DNA of 35,507 nucleotides from Saprospiraceae bacterium (lineage in GTDB: Bacteria; Bacteroidota; Bacteroidia; Chitinophagales; Saprospiraceae). Shown piece by piece: positions 1 to 7,683 of the stretch; position 1 is the first letter of the stretch; every line of letters starts with the position of its first letter. A program made the translations under genes and the position numbers. Under the pieces are notes generated by a model. It was not told where the DNA came from. It made no database searches and saw only the letters and a list, made by a program, of their open reading frames with translations. The stretch lies in NCBI GenBank assembly GCA_022448995.1, contig JAKVCT010000022.1, positions 1 to 35,507 on the forward strand, in the 5' to 3' direction.

Positions 1-76
1 ATCCCTGCGTTTTTCGCCTCGTTCAGCATCAAAAAACCTTGTGAATTATTATAAAATTAATTATGTCCACCTACTT
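1..76 (+). repeat. Family-1 inverted-repeat element, right end only
   Basis: This is the right-hand part of the dispersed element seen whole at 2309-2470 and 15221-15505. It shares the internal stretch containing TTCAGCATC and ends with ATTATGTCCACCTACTT, the family's right terminus. The left part lies outside the window. It lies just downstream of the stop of the minus-strand gene at 106-1842. Confidence 0.75.
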
Positions 77-105
77 AGAAAGGTTCTTATTTATCAATAA
101 GACTA

Positions 106-1842
106 TTATTTATTAATTATGACTTTTCCAGAATGAAGGATAGATCCTTGTTGGGAACTAATTTGATAGAAATAAATACCTGTTGGAATATCTTCTACAT
201 TAATTTGTAATTGCTTATCAAACAGATTTGTCTTAGATTTAAGATTGCGTCCCATCAAATCTATGATTTTAAAATTCCAAATATTTGACATATTCTCCAA
301 TTCAACATTAATTTGATGAGTAGCTGGGTTAGGATATACACGAACATTGTTTACTTGTTGTTCATGAATCTCTGAAGAAGAAATTTGTTGTGTACAAACT
401 ATATCACTAAATCCATTGTCATAAATTTGCTGCACGCGATTGACCGTACTTGGAATCAATTCGGTTACATCCCAATTATCTAAAGTAGTATCACGAATAA
501 AAGTATATGCTAAATCATAGGTTAATACTTCATTGGCTGTGAAGCTATCTTTGTGTACACTCATGATTCCACGAATATCTTGTGCAGCAAAAAAACTATT
601 TAATCCTGACCATGCTCCAGGACTTGTATTTAGTGGATAATCAGGAAATATAAAATTAGCAGGAATTGCATTCGCATTATTTGGATTGTGACCATCACCG
701 CCTACTGTTAATGAACTAGCATCATTCCATAGACCACTTATAAATCTGTAGATTTCAAGAGCATCTGAAGGGTCACCTGCAACTCCAGATGTATTATTCA
801 GTGTCATAATACTTTTATCAATATCCTGATTAAGAAGTGTAACAGTTTGTGTTCCCGCTTTGTCTTCAAAACCATATGTTCCTCCAAAACCGCAAGGGTT
901 ATCATCTTGTAAATCTCCATTATAAGCATACATTGTGTTGAGTGAGCTGTCTGTACCTAGAAGATCATCATTATAACATCCAATATCAAAATCAGTTAAG
1001 AAGCCAACTTTAAGATCACTATAAGTTGATGCGGTTTTATTTGTAATTTTATATTTAGTAAACACAATACTGTCTAAGATTGCATAATCATCACAAGCTA
1101 GTATATAGTTGGTATGTTGAATTTCTATACCCATCGAATTTCCTTGAGAAAAACTATGTGTTGCTCCTACATCGTTATATACTGACCAAAATAACTCTTT
1201 TGCAATAGCATTCTGATTTCCATGATCAAAAACAGGATAATCTCCATCAGCAGGATCATAAATTCCATCATTTGTTCTATCATAAAAAGGTGCTAAATCT
1301 TGGTTGGATAAATCATATGTAGTTCCCATTGCTGACTGGAAATAAGGATTTCCCTTTGCTGGCCATTTTTGCAAAGAGACAGGAATAGACATATCTAAAT
1401 TATTATCAGCATAAAAATCACCGATTAGATCATATACATCTTCTTGAGGAACATGCCATATATAATCAAAAAGTTGGCAAGTATTGCTATCTACTTGTGC
1501 AGAACTATTTAGAGGACCTGCTGCAAAATCACTACTATGCCCACTTCTATTTGCGCCTACTCGCAATGTTCCTGTACCATCATAAGCGCCAATCCAAATA
1601 CCTGTAGAATATAGCGTGTGAATATTCGTGCTATCATTCATACGAAAAGATAAGCTAGCACCACCATCAGGACTGTTTTGATCAGGATTAATTCCCATAG
1701 TGCTGACTTGTACTCTTAGCACATCTGTTTCTACAGTACTATTGCTAATAGGATGGACGCAATCTTGAGCAGAGAGCTTGTTGGGGAGATTTAGGAAACT
1801 ACAAATAGAGAGTCCCCAAAAGAGTAAATTATTTTTTGTCAT
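106..1842 (-). CDS. Secreted protein with T9SS type A C-terminal sorting domain
   Basis: The 578-residue product starts with a signal peptide (roughly residues 1-25, hydrophobic core LLFWGLSICSFL, ending near SAQD). It ends with a typical type A sorting domain over the last 80 residues: VYPNPA, a stretch of beta strands, then IPTGIYFYQI and a lysine-containing tail. This domain is known to direct export through the type IX secretion system and attachment or release at the cell surface. The middle (about residues 40-490) has many Asp, Asn and Gly residues, including NDGIYDPADGDYP, and resembles the secreted Bacteroidota proteins often annotated only as T9SS proteins. I recognise no catalytic motif, so its function is unknown. 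The chosen ATG gives a proper signal peptide; no Shine-Dalgarno sequence precedes it. It is transcribed alone, away from the Exb operon. Confidence 0.88.
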   Translation of the reverse strand: MTKNNLLFWGLSICSFLNLPNKLSAQDCVHPISNSTVETDVLRVQVSTMGINPDQNSPDGGASLSFRMNDSTNIHTLYSTGIWIGAYDGTGTLRVGANRSGHSSDFAAGPLNSSAQVDSNTCQLFDYIWHVPQEDVYDLIGDFYADNNLDMSIPVSLQKWPAKGNPYFQSAMGTTYDLSNQDLAPFYDRTNDGIYDPADGDYPVFDHGNQNAIAKELFWSVYNDVGATHSFSQGNSMGIEIQHTNYILACDDYAILDSIVFTKYKITNKTASTYSDLKVGFLTDFDIGCYNDDLLGTDSSLNTMYAYNGDLQDDNPCGFGGTYGFEDKAGTQTVTLLNQDIDKSIMTLNNTSGVAGDPSDALEIYRFISGLWNDASSLTVGGDGHNPNNANAIPANFIFPDYPLNTSPGAWSGLNSFFAAQDIRGIMSVHKDSFTANEVLTYDLAYTFIRDTTLDNWDVTELIPSTVNRVQQIYDNGFSDIVCTQQISSSEIHEQQVNNVRVYPNPATHQINVELENMSNIWNFKIIDLMGRNLKSKTNLFDKQLQINVEDIPTGIYFYQISSQQGSILHSGKVIINK

Positions 1843-2026
1843 TAAAAAAAGGAGTTTTGTAAAGTTGCTATTAGTTTGAGATTATCTTTTCTAGGATAGA
1901 ACAGAAAAATCCTACTTAAAAATATGATTTAGCTAACTTTAGGTTATTAGAAATATGTTGATTGTTCATGTTATAGATGATTCTATCGTGAAAATAGAAC
2001 CAGTATTGGCTTAAGTAATAATATCA

Positions 2027-2052
2027 AATGAAGTTGACTGGTCAACTTCATT
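2027..2052. promoter_or_regulatory. Perfect 26-bp palindrome, operator-like
   Basis: Two perfect 12-base arms, AATGAAGTTGAC and GTCAACTTCATT, flank a 2-base TG spacer. It sits 185 bp upstream of the minus-strand T9SS gene and about 800 bp upstream of the Exb operon. The very short spacer suits binding of a dimeric protein to DNA better than an RNA hairpin. No U-tract follows, so I do not call it a terminator. The regulator is unknown. Confidence 0.4.
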
Positions 2053-2308
2053 AATACAAGTTTGGAAAAAGGTCACAAATTTGACAGATATTTATTCAAA
2101 AAATCTATTCTAGGAATAGAAAAACCGCCTTTAACATTTACTTAATTCAAACTTGATTCACAATTTCTATCATTCAGAGCATTGATATTCTGATAAGCTT
2201 CAGGAATAGGCCATTTCAACAATGTATTTGGAAATAGCTCTGTTTATAAATCAACCTAGTAGGTTTGATACTAGGTTTGTTGATCAAAAACTAAAAAATC
2301 ACAGACTT

Positions 2309-2470
2309 AAGTAGATAGCCACAATTAATTTGTATTTAATTCAATCAGCCTTTTTGCGCTGCACTTCGTTAAAAAGCCTCGTGATAGCGGTGCTATCCCT
2401 ACGTTTTTCGTCTCGTTCAGCATCAAAAAATCTTATGAATTATTATAAAATTAATTATGTCAACCTACTT
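2309..2470 (+). mobile_element. Family-1 inverted-repeat (MITE-like) element, simple form, 162 bp
   Basis: The left end is AAGTAGATAGCCACAATTAA. The right end, read on the opposite strand, is AAGTAGGTTGACATAATTAA. The two termini match over about 22 bases with a few differences. The interior has a GCGCTGCACTTCG block, a GATAGCGGTGCTATC hairpin and a TTCAGCATC block. No coding frame is present. This is the most compact complete copy in the window and lacks the GC-rich inserts found in the copy at 15221-15505. No clear target-site duplication is visible at its edges. Confidence 0.65.
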
Positions 2471-2494
2471 ATTAGGATAACATTAGTTGAAAAT

Positions 2495-2679
2495 GAAGTT
2501 GTTTGAGAATTAGCTTTACTGTAGAAATTCAAATGATTTAACTTCGTTGAGCTCTTCGAGGTTTACTCAATTCAAGCCTCTTTTTAGAGTTAATAGCAGC
2601 GCTATCAGCGAAAAAAAAGGTAAAGAAGTGGGCAAAATCAACGAATTTTATGCAATGAAGATAGTTTTTAAACAACTTC
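2495..2679 (+). mobile_element. Family-2 inverted-repeat element, long form, 185 bp
   Basis: It begins GAAGTTGTTTGAGAATTAG and ends TTTTTAAACAACTTC, so the termini form an inverted repeat. It shares about 58 bases of left sequence and its right terminus with the 77-bp element at 19409-19485. The extra DNA here begins within a 24-nt GC-rich module (2540-2563, AACTTCGTTGAG followed by CTCTTCGAGGTT) and continues for about 100 bases. There is no coding frame. Confidence 0.55.
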
Positions 2680-2847
2680 GAATAAAAAAATCAATGAACA
2701 ATTAATGATAAAAGATACAATATCTATATATTCGCTGAAGTTTAATCAATACTTTAGTAACCTTATCATTTGATAATTTGTGCTTTTTTGAAGCAAAAAA
2801 AACAAAAGACACAAGTTATTTACTAACCCTGTAAAAAATATTGGGCT

Positions 2848-3540
2848 ATGTTCTCATCAATGTTTTTATTATTTCAGACTGCAGACACATCGGGCGTAAG
2901 CGAAAAAACCTCACAATCTCTTTTTCAAGCTATTGCGGAAGGAGGTATTTTAGGGATTGTTATTGCCGTAATCTTATTATTATTAGCAGTATTTGCAGTT
3001 TATATCTTGGTAGAGCGTTATTTAACTATCAAACGTGCAGGAGAAGTGGATCAAGACTTTATGCGTAAGATCCAAGATTATGTAAAACGAGGGGAAATTC
3101 AAGCCGCTTTTACACTCTGTGCTCAAGCAGATACACCAGTATCGCGATTGGTAGCCAAAGGATTACAACGAATCGGAAAGCCCTTAGAAGATATTAATAC
3201 GGCTATTGAGAACGTTGGTAATCTAGAGATCTTTAAGTTAGAGAAACGATTATCTATGTTAGCTACTATTTCAGGAGCTGCACCAATGATTGGATTCTTC
3301 GGTACAGTAACAGGTATGATTATGTCGTTTATGGAAATGGCGAATGCTAAAGGTGGAGTAGAACCAGCAATGTTAGCAGGTGGTATTTATCAAGCCTTAT
3401 TGACTACAGCCTTTGGTCTATTTGTAGGTATTATTGCTTTTGTAGGGTATAACTATTTGATTAGTAGTGTAGATAGAGTTGTATTCAAGATGGAAGCAGC
3501 CACAGTAGAGTTTATGGATGTTTTGCAAGAACCAGCTTAG
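2848..3540 (+). CDS. exbB: MotA/TolQ/ExbB proton channel family protein
   Basis: This 230-residue inner-membrane protein forms the channel part of an ExbB-ExbD motor that uses the proton gradient to drive a TonB-type protein. It has a first membrane helix at residues 33-57, a cytoplasmic loop at about 60-135, and two closely spaced helices at about 138-160 and 183-205. These carry the family signatures GFFGTVTGM (149-157) and ALLTTAFGLFVGI (183-195), which contain the conserved threonines of the ion path. The length is usual for ExbB. It opens a five-gene operon with three ExbD-type proteins and TonB, which supports ExbB over MotA or TolQ. An in-frame Met at residue 5 is an alternative start. 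No Shine-Dalgarno sequence is visible, as is normal for this phylum. Confidence 0.93.
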   Translation: MFSSMFLLFQTADTSGVSEKTSQSLFQAIAEGGILGIVIAVILLLLAVFAVYILVERYLTIKRAGEVDQDFMRKIQDYVKRGEIQAAFTLCAQADTPVSRLVAKGLQRIGKPLEDINTAIENVGNLEIFKLEKRLSMLATISGAAPMIGFFGTVTGMIMSFMEMANAKGGVEPAMLAGGIYQALLTTAFGLFVGIIAFVGYNYLISSVDRVVFKMEAATVEFMDVLQEPA

Positions 3541-3652
3541 TAAAGGATCTATTTTTTTAATTTTTTAATTGAATAGTTTATGATTTTTTAGGATTCATTG
3601 GCTTTCGCCTAATGTTAATGAAAATCATCTTCTATCGTAAAATTAGATCACT

Positions 3653-4102
3653 ATGGGTTTGAAAAAAAGAAATAAGGCAAATGCTGAGTTTAATATGTCG
3701 TCCCTGACGGATATTATCTTTCTTTTGCTCATCTTCTTCATGTTGACATCAAACATGAAGCCGCCAAACACTAAAAAAATTGAGCGTCCTAAGTCGAATA
3801 CAACGACACCTTCGCCTCAGAATGTGCATGTGACTATAGATAAGGATCCGAGTGATCCAAACAAGAAAATTTACTTTGTAGCAAAGGATGAAAATCCAAC
3901 ACCCTTGCCACAACTAAAAGATCGGATGAAGTTGGAAGTGGACATAGAACGTGAGAATATCAAAAAGAATGATGCACCACATACTGAGGTAACAGTAGTA
4001 CTGAATGTTTTGGCAGAAGAAAAGACAGGAACTATTGTAGAAATGATGAAATTGAGTAATGATTTGGGAGTTCGCCTTTTATTGGCAACTGATCCCGAAT
4101 AG
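3653..4102 (+). CDS. exbD: ExbD/TolR family protein, first copy
   Basis: This 149-residue protein has the ExbD layout: a short basic cytoplasmic start, one membrane helix (about 17-34) and a periplasmic domain. The helix begins SSLTDIIFLLLIFFML, with Asp20 at the position of the protonated aspartate that ExbD proteins need. The periplasmic part has a charged, proline-containing linker and ends with a strand-helix segment (VTVVLNVLAEEKTGTIVEMM). It follows exbB by 112 bp, and its first 20 residues are almost the same as those of the next gene, so the two arose by duplication. Together they should sit inside the ExbB pentamer. Confidence 0.92.
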   Translation: MGLKKRNKANAEFNMSSLTDIIFLLLIFFMLTSNMKPPNTKKIERPKSNTTTPSPQNVHVTIDKDPSDPNKKIYFVAKDENPTPLPQLKDRMKLEVDIERENIKKNDAPHTEVTVVLNVLAEEKTGTIVEMMKLSNDLGVRLLLATDPE

Positions 4103-4137
4103 ATCTAAGCTTAGGTCTACAATAAAACTAAATTATT

Positions 4138-4563
4138 ATGGGTTTAAAAAAAGGATCAAAAGTATCGGCTGAGTTTAATATGTCGTCTTTGACAGATATT
4201 ATTTTTCTCTTACTCATTTTCTTCATGTTGACTTCTAGCTTGATTAATCCACGAGCGATTAATCTCAAAGTGCCTAGTTCTAGCCAAAATAAGAAACCAA
4301 CGGTCAAGAAGGGAATTACACTTAAAGTACCTAGTGACGAACAATTTATACTGAATGGATCTAATCAGACCTCAGAGTCATTGCCTAAAGCAATAGCAAG
4401 TGCGGTTAATGGTGACCCTAGACCAGCAGAAGAAGTAACTGTTGTATTAGAAATTAATGAGAATGTATCTGCTCAGGTTTTAGTAGATGTGGTAAGTTCT
4501 ATTAATGATGCAGGGGCAAAAATGGTGATGAAAACTAAGGTGCGTGATAATAAATTGCGTTAA
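4138..4563 (+). CDS. exbD: ExbD/TolR family protein, second copy
   Basis: This 141-residue ExbD paralogue has the same N-terminus as its upstream neighbour (MGLKK, then AEFNMSSLTDIIFLLL). The conserved membrane aspartate is again residue 20. Its periplasmic domain differs clearly from the first copy: it runs through GITLKVPSDEQFILNG, the classical ExbD strand segment, and ends with VLVDVVSSINDAGAKMVMK. It starts 35 bp after the previous stop, and the short gap holds a near-palindrome around AAGCTT. Two diverged ExbD copies are common in Bacteroidota Ton operons, where they may form a heterodimer. Confidence 0.92.
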   Translation: MGLKKGSKVSAEFNMSSLTDIIFLLLIFFMLTSSLINPRAINLKVPSSSQNKKPTVKKGITLKVPSDEQFILNGSNQTSESLPKAIASAVNGDPRPAEEVTVVLEINENVSAQVLVDVVSSINDAGAKMVMKTKVRDNKLR

Positions 4564-4734
4564 AACCTGTCACCTTTTGTTATTCTCGGAATATGTAAAT
4601 AGGTATTAGAAGTTATTTAGGACTTAAGCACCAGTTCGCAGGAATTTGGAGACTAATTTAAAATTAGCGAGAAAGATACTTTTTGGTTTTTTGACAGAAA
4701 AACAAAAAGGCAAGAACTGAGAAATATAAACTAT

Positions 4735-5121
4735 ATGGCTAAGTTTAGGCGTTCAGCACCGATACAGGAACGAAGAAGCAATAAGGGACGTTTAATAAGC
4801 ATGTTGATTATTCTGATCTTCTTAGTAGTTGGCATGAAATTCCTCTTTGAACAGTTTATAAACATACCCAAAGCCTCTGAAATAGAGGTTGTTTTTGTAG
4901 AACAGAATGTATATATTATTAGTGGAGATACAACCAATTATGATAATTTTACATCTGTTTTATTAGCTAAGCTTCAACAAACAAAAGAGAATCCTTTAGG
5001 AGTTCATATTAAGATTCAAATTCCAAAAGGAAAAACTGTAGCGGATGTAGCTGACATTGTGCAGGTAATTAATGCCTTGAATAATAATAAAATACAGACT
5101 AAGTTTCAGATTACTGAATAA
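4735..5121 (+). CDS. ExbD-like single-span protein lacking the channel aspartate
   Basis: This 128-residue protein has a strongly basic N-terminus (RRSAPIQERRSNKGR), one membrane helix at about 20-40 (LISMLIILIFLVVGM) and a small periplasmic domain. The domain ends with IPKGKTVADVADIVQVINAL and a last beta strand, matching the order of elements in ExbD periplasmic domains. Unlike the two upstream ExbD proteins, the helix has no aspartate, so it should not carry protons. It lies between exbD and tonB in the same operon, which argues for a part in the same complex. The ExbD relationship is inferred from layout and position, not from strong identity. Confidence 0.65.
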   Translation: MAKFRRSAPIQERRSNKGRLISMLIILIFLVVGMKFLFEQFINIPKASEIEVVFVEQNVYIISGDTTNYDNFTSVLLAKLQQTKENPLGVHIKIQIPKGKTVADVADIVQVINALNNNKIQTKFQITE

Positions 5122-5156
5122 GTCACTAACTACGATAATTATAAACACTAACTTTT

Positions 5157-5954
5157 ATGCAAGAACAAAGAAGCGTCATGTCCTTAGAGCTAGCCAATGA
5201 GGACAGTAATGACACGAAAGCAATAATTGCGGGAGTCATCTTTGGGATTCTTATAGTGCTTATCCTATTTCTCCCTTATTTTGGTTTCGAAAAAATGGAT
5301 CCACCTTTAGAAGCTGAAGGTGTAATGGCTGATTTTGGTAATGTACAATATGCTGGAGGCGATGATCCAAATCCAACACCACAACCACAGCCAACGCCAC
5401 AACCTACACCACCTGTAAAAGATGATGTGGAAACAGTAAAAGATGATGATAGTCCTTCCATACCAGATGTTAAGGATGATCCCACACCTACTCCCAATCC
5501 AGATCCAACACCACCTAAACCAGCACCGGATCCAGCACCAAGTCCAATTGATGGATCTTTATTTGGTGGAGGCAATGGTAGTAATGTAGGTGGAGGTGAT
5601 CAAGGAAATCAGTTTGGTGGTAAGTTTGGAAAAGGTGATGGTCGTGGTTTAGGAGATAAAGGTAATGGTTTGAGTGATATGGGTGATGGTCGTGCACGCA
5701 AAAGTGATTGCACCTTAACCAAGGAATATCAAGGTTCGGATCGTGGGGTAGTTTGGGTAGAAATTCGAGTGGAAGCAGATGGCCGAGTTTCTGCAGCTCA
5801 GTGGGTGACTAAGGCTCGCAGAAACACTGAGCGAACTACTATTACAAGCCAAAAATTGCGTGGGATGGCTGAGAAATGTGCATTACAATACGTTTATGCG
5901 TCTGCAAACACGGCACAAAGAGGTTATGTGAAAATTGAATTCAAACCTCAATAG
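5157..5954 (+). CDS. tonB: TonB-type energy transducer
   Basis: This 265-residue protein has a short cytoplasmic start and one membrane helix (about 22-42, ending FLPYFGF). A long Pro/Thr/Asp-rich segment (about 70-130) with PTPQPQPTPQPTPP is built to span the periplasm. A Gly-rich stretch (about 133-180) follows, then a C-terminal domain of about 80 residues (RGVVWVEIRVEADGRVSAA to VKIEFKP) typical of the Bacteroidota TonB family. TonB passes energy from the ExbB-ExbD motor to outer-membrane receptors. It is the last gene of the operon, 35 bp after its neighbour, and a strong terminator follows. The Gly-rich insert is longer than in many TonB proteins. Confidence 0.88.
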   Translation: MQEQRSVMSLELANEDSNDTKAIIAGVIFGILIVLILFLPYFGFEKMDPPLEAEGVMADFGNVQYAGGDDPNPTPQPQPTPQPTPPVKDDVETVKDDDSPSIPDVKDDPTPTPNPDPTPPKPAPDPAPSPIDGSLFGGGNGSNVGGGDQGNQFGGKFGKGDGRGLGDKGNGLSDMGDGRARKSDCTLTKEYQGSDRGVVWVEIRVEADGRVSAAQWVTKARRNTERTTITSQKLRGMAEKCALQYVYASANTAQRGYVKIEFKPQ

Positions 5955-5993
5955 TAGTATATAATTTTTAGAGAATAGGCTATAGAGCCTGCA

Positions 5994-6036
5994 AAAAAGC
6001 ATAAGTATTGACCACAATACTTATGCTTTTTATTTA
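5994..6036 (+). terminator. Rho-independent terminator of the Exb-Ton operon
   Basis: A perfect stem pairs AAAAAGCATAAGTATTG with CAATACTTATGCTTTTT around the loop ACCA, and the right arm runs into TTTTTATTTATTT. It lies 40 bp after the tonB stop and 20 bp before the next gene, so it ends the operon and separates the leucine-rich-repeat gene from it. Confidence 0.9.
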
Positions 6037-6055
6037 TTTAGAGTAATTTTTGAAA

Positions 6056-7591
6056 ATGGAAGATACCTCTTTTAAGAATATGCAGCAATTAGCACAATCG
6101 GATGATCCTGTGTTGATTCGACTTTTGTTTGAGTTGGCAAAAGGACAGGGATTAGCTATTCGAGATGTCTTGGGAGATTGGTATGAGTTGATCCCATTTT
6201 TTCAAAAATATAGTGGAAGTATAGAACTTTATAAAGACAAACCTACGACAGAAGACATTCTAGCAAGATTATGGAGTGGTAAGATTGAAAATTCAGATTT
6301 TAGGTGGCAATCTATTAGACAATTACCTGCTAATATAGGTTTATTAAAATCTTTGAAACGTTTAGATCTTTCTTCTTGTAAATTAAAATCTTTACCAGAT
6401 TCTATTTGTCAGTTAGAGAACTTAGAAACCTTGATTTTGTCTTGTAATTCTGATCTCACAAAGTTACCTAAGTATTTTTATAGATTATCTAACTTACGTC
6501 ATCTGTTTATGGATGTGATGCGAAATATGTCAGCGTTTCCTAGTAAAATTTTATCTAAACTTCCTCAATTAGAGCAACTAGATTTTGAGAATAGTGTGCC
6601 TGAATATCAAGATGAACTCGATTTAGATCTAAGTACGGTTACTAGTGGTTTTCCGAAATTAAAAGTATTAAATCTGAGTAAGAACGGATTGAGAAAATTA
6701 CCCAAAGAAATCAATCGATTAAAACGACTGGAAGAGTTGAATATTGGAGATAATCAATTAGAACACTTACCAGAGGAGATCGGAGAATTACAGCATCTAA
6801 AACAACTCAATTGCTGGAAGAATCGGTTGAAAACTTTACCTAAAAGTGTAGGAAATTTAAGTAAATTGGAAGACTTACGTTTGGAGGATAATCTGTTGGA
6901 AGAATTACCTGATGTTTTTGATCAGTTGACAGCACTGAGAAGGCTTCGTTTATCTAATAATCATTTAAAAAGTTTGCCAAAGAGCTTTGATAACTTGTAC
7001 AAACTCCAAGACTTAAGGCATTTATCTCTCTCTAATAATTATTTGGAAGCATTACCCGAAGCTCTTGCCAAATGCACTCAACTTAGGGTATTATCATTTG
7101 ATGAAAATCCTATAGAAATACTACCCCAGTTTCTAGAAAAATTAGTGAATCTAATTACCTTATATATTGGTGGCAATCTGAAAAATTTAGATCTAGAATG
7201 GAAAAAAATTAAAAAGCTAGAAGTTCTTTCTATTGATGGTTGCCAAACGGATCAATTTCCTCAAGGTTTAATAGAATTTAATTCCTTAGATTCTCTAATC
7301 ATATCAAATACAAAAATTCATCAAGTTCCTAATGAATTAGCGAATCTAAAGGGACTGCGATTTTTGAATTTGAGCCATAATCAATTGAAAACTGTCCCTA
7401 ACTGTATCCAATTCTTTGAGGGAATGTTAGAAATCGATCTAAGTTATAATCAAATCACATCTTTGCCCAAAGATTTTGGGTTCAAAGTAACTCAATTTTT
7501 ATTACGTTTTATTTTGACAGGAAATCCAATTGAGGAGAAGGAACAAGAGCGGATAAAACAAAAGTATCCTAATATTCATTTTCAGTTTTAA
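6056..7591 (+). CDS. Leucine-rich-repeat protein
   Basis: After an N-terminal region of about 85 residues without repeats, nearly the whole 511-residue product is leucine-rich repeats. They have the LxxLxLxxNxLxxLPxxIxxLxxL form seen in bacterial and Roco-linked proteins. Clear units include KVLNLSKNGLRKLPKEI, EELNIGDNQLEHLPEEI and RFLNLSHNQLKTVPN. There is no signal peptide or sorting domain, so it is probably cytoplasmic and binds a protein partner. No kinase, GTPase or Roc-COR domain is attached. I start at the ATG at 6056; a TTG two codons upstream is also in frame. The terminator just upstream separates it from the Exb operon. The partner is unknown. Confidence 0.85.
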   Translation: MEDTSFKNMQQLAQSDDPVLIRLLFELAKGQGLAIRDVLGDWYELIPFFQKYSGSIELYKDKPTTEDILARLWSGKIENSDFRWQSIRQLPANIGLLKSLKRLDLSSCKLKSLPDSICQLENLETLILSCNSDLTKLPKYFYRLSNLRHLFMDVMRNMSAFPSKILSKLPQLEQLDFENSVPEYQDELDLDLSTVTSGFPKLKVLNLSKNGLRKLPKEINRLKRLEELNIGDNQLEHLPEEIGELQHLKQLNCWKNRLKTLPKSVGNLSKLEDLRLEDNLLEELPDVFDQLTALRRLRLSNNHLKSLPKSFDNLYKLQDLRHLSLSNNYLEALPEALAKCTQLRVLSFDENPIEILPQFLEKLVNLITLYIGGNLKNLDLEWKKIKKLEVLSIDGCQTDQFPQGLIEFNSLDSLIISNTKIHQVPNELANLKGLRFLNLSHNQLKTVPNCIQFFEGMLEIDLSYNQITSLPKDFGFKVTQFLLRFILTGNPIEEKEQERIKQKYPNIHFQF

Positions 7592-7683
7592 TCCACTTCT
7601 CATTCCTGTTGTTTGCAATAGCAGACAACTTTTTTTATTTTGATGCAATTCAATCAACAATCCTTTCTCAGAATTCTAATCTT

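Larger units (their letters stand above)
1843..2847. other. Gene-free interval rich in repeats and palindromes
   Basis: This 1-kb gap between divergent genes holds no convincing coding frame. It contains a perfect 12-bp-arm palindrome (2027-2052), a stem-loop with arms CCTAGTA/TACTAGG at about 2251-2287, a family-1 element (2309-2470) and a family-2 element (2495-2679). The promoter of the Exb operon should lie in its last 150 bases. I see no clean TAnnTTTG box there, only a nearby TAATTTG at about 2774. Confidence 0.7.

Noticed and set aside
5276..5697. Minus-strand frames opposite tonB
   Set aside because: Their Gly/Ser- and His-rich products are the mirror of the Pro- and Gly-rich codons of the transducer.
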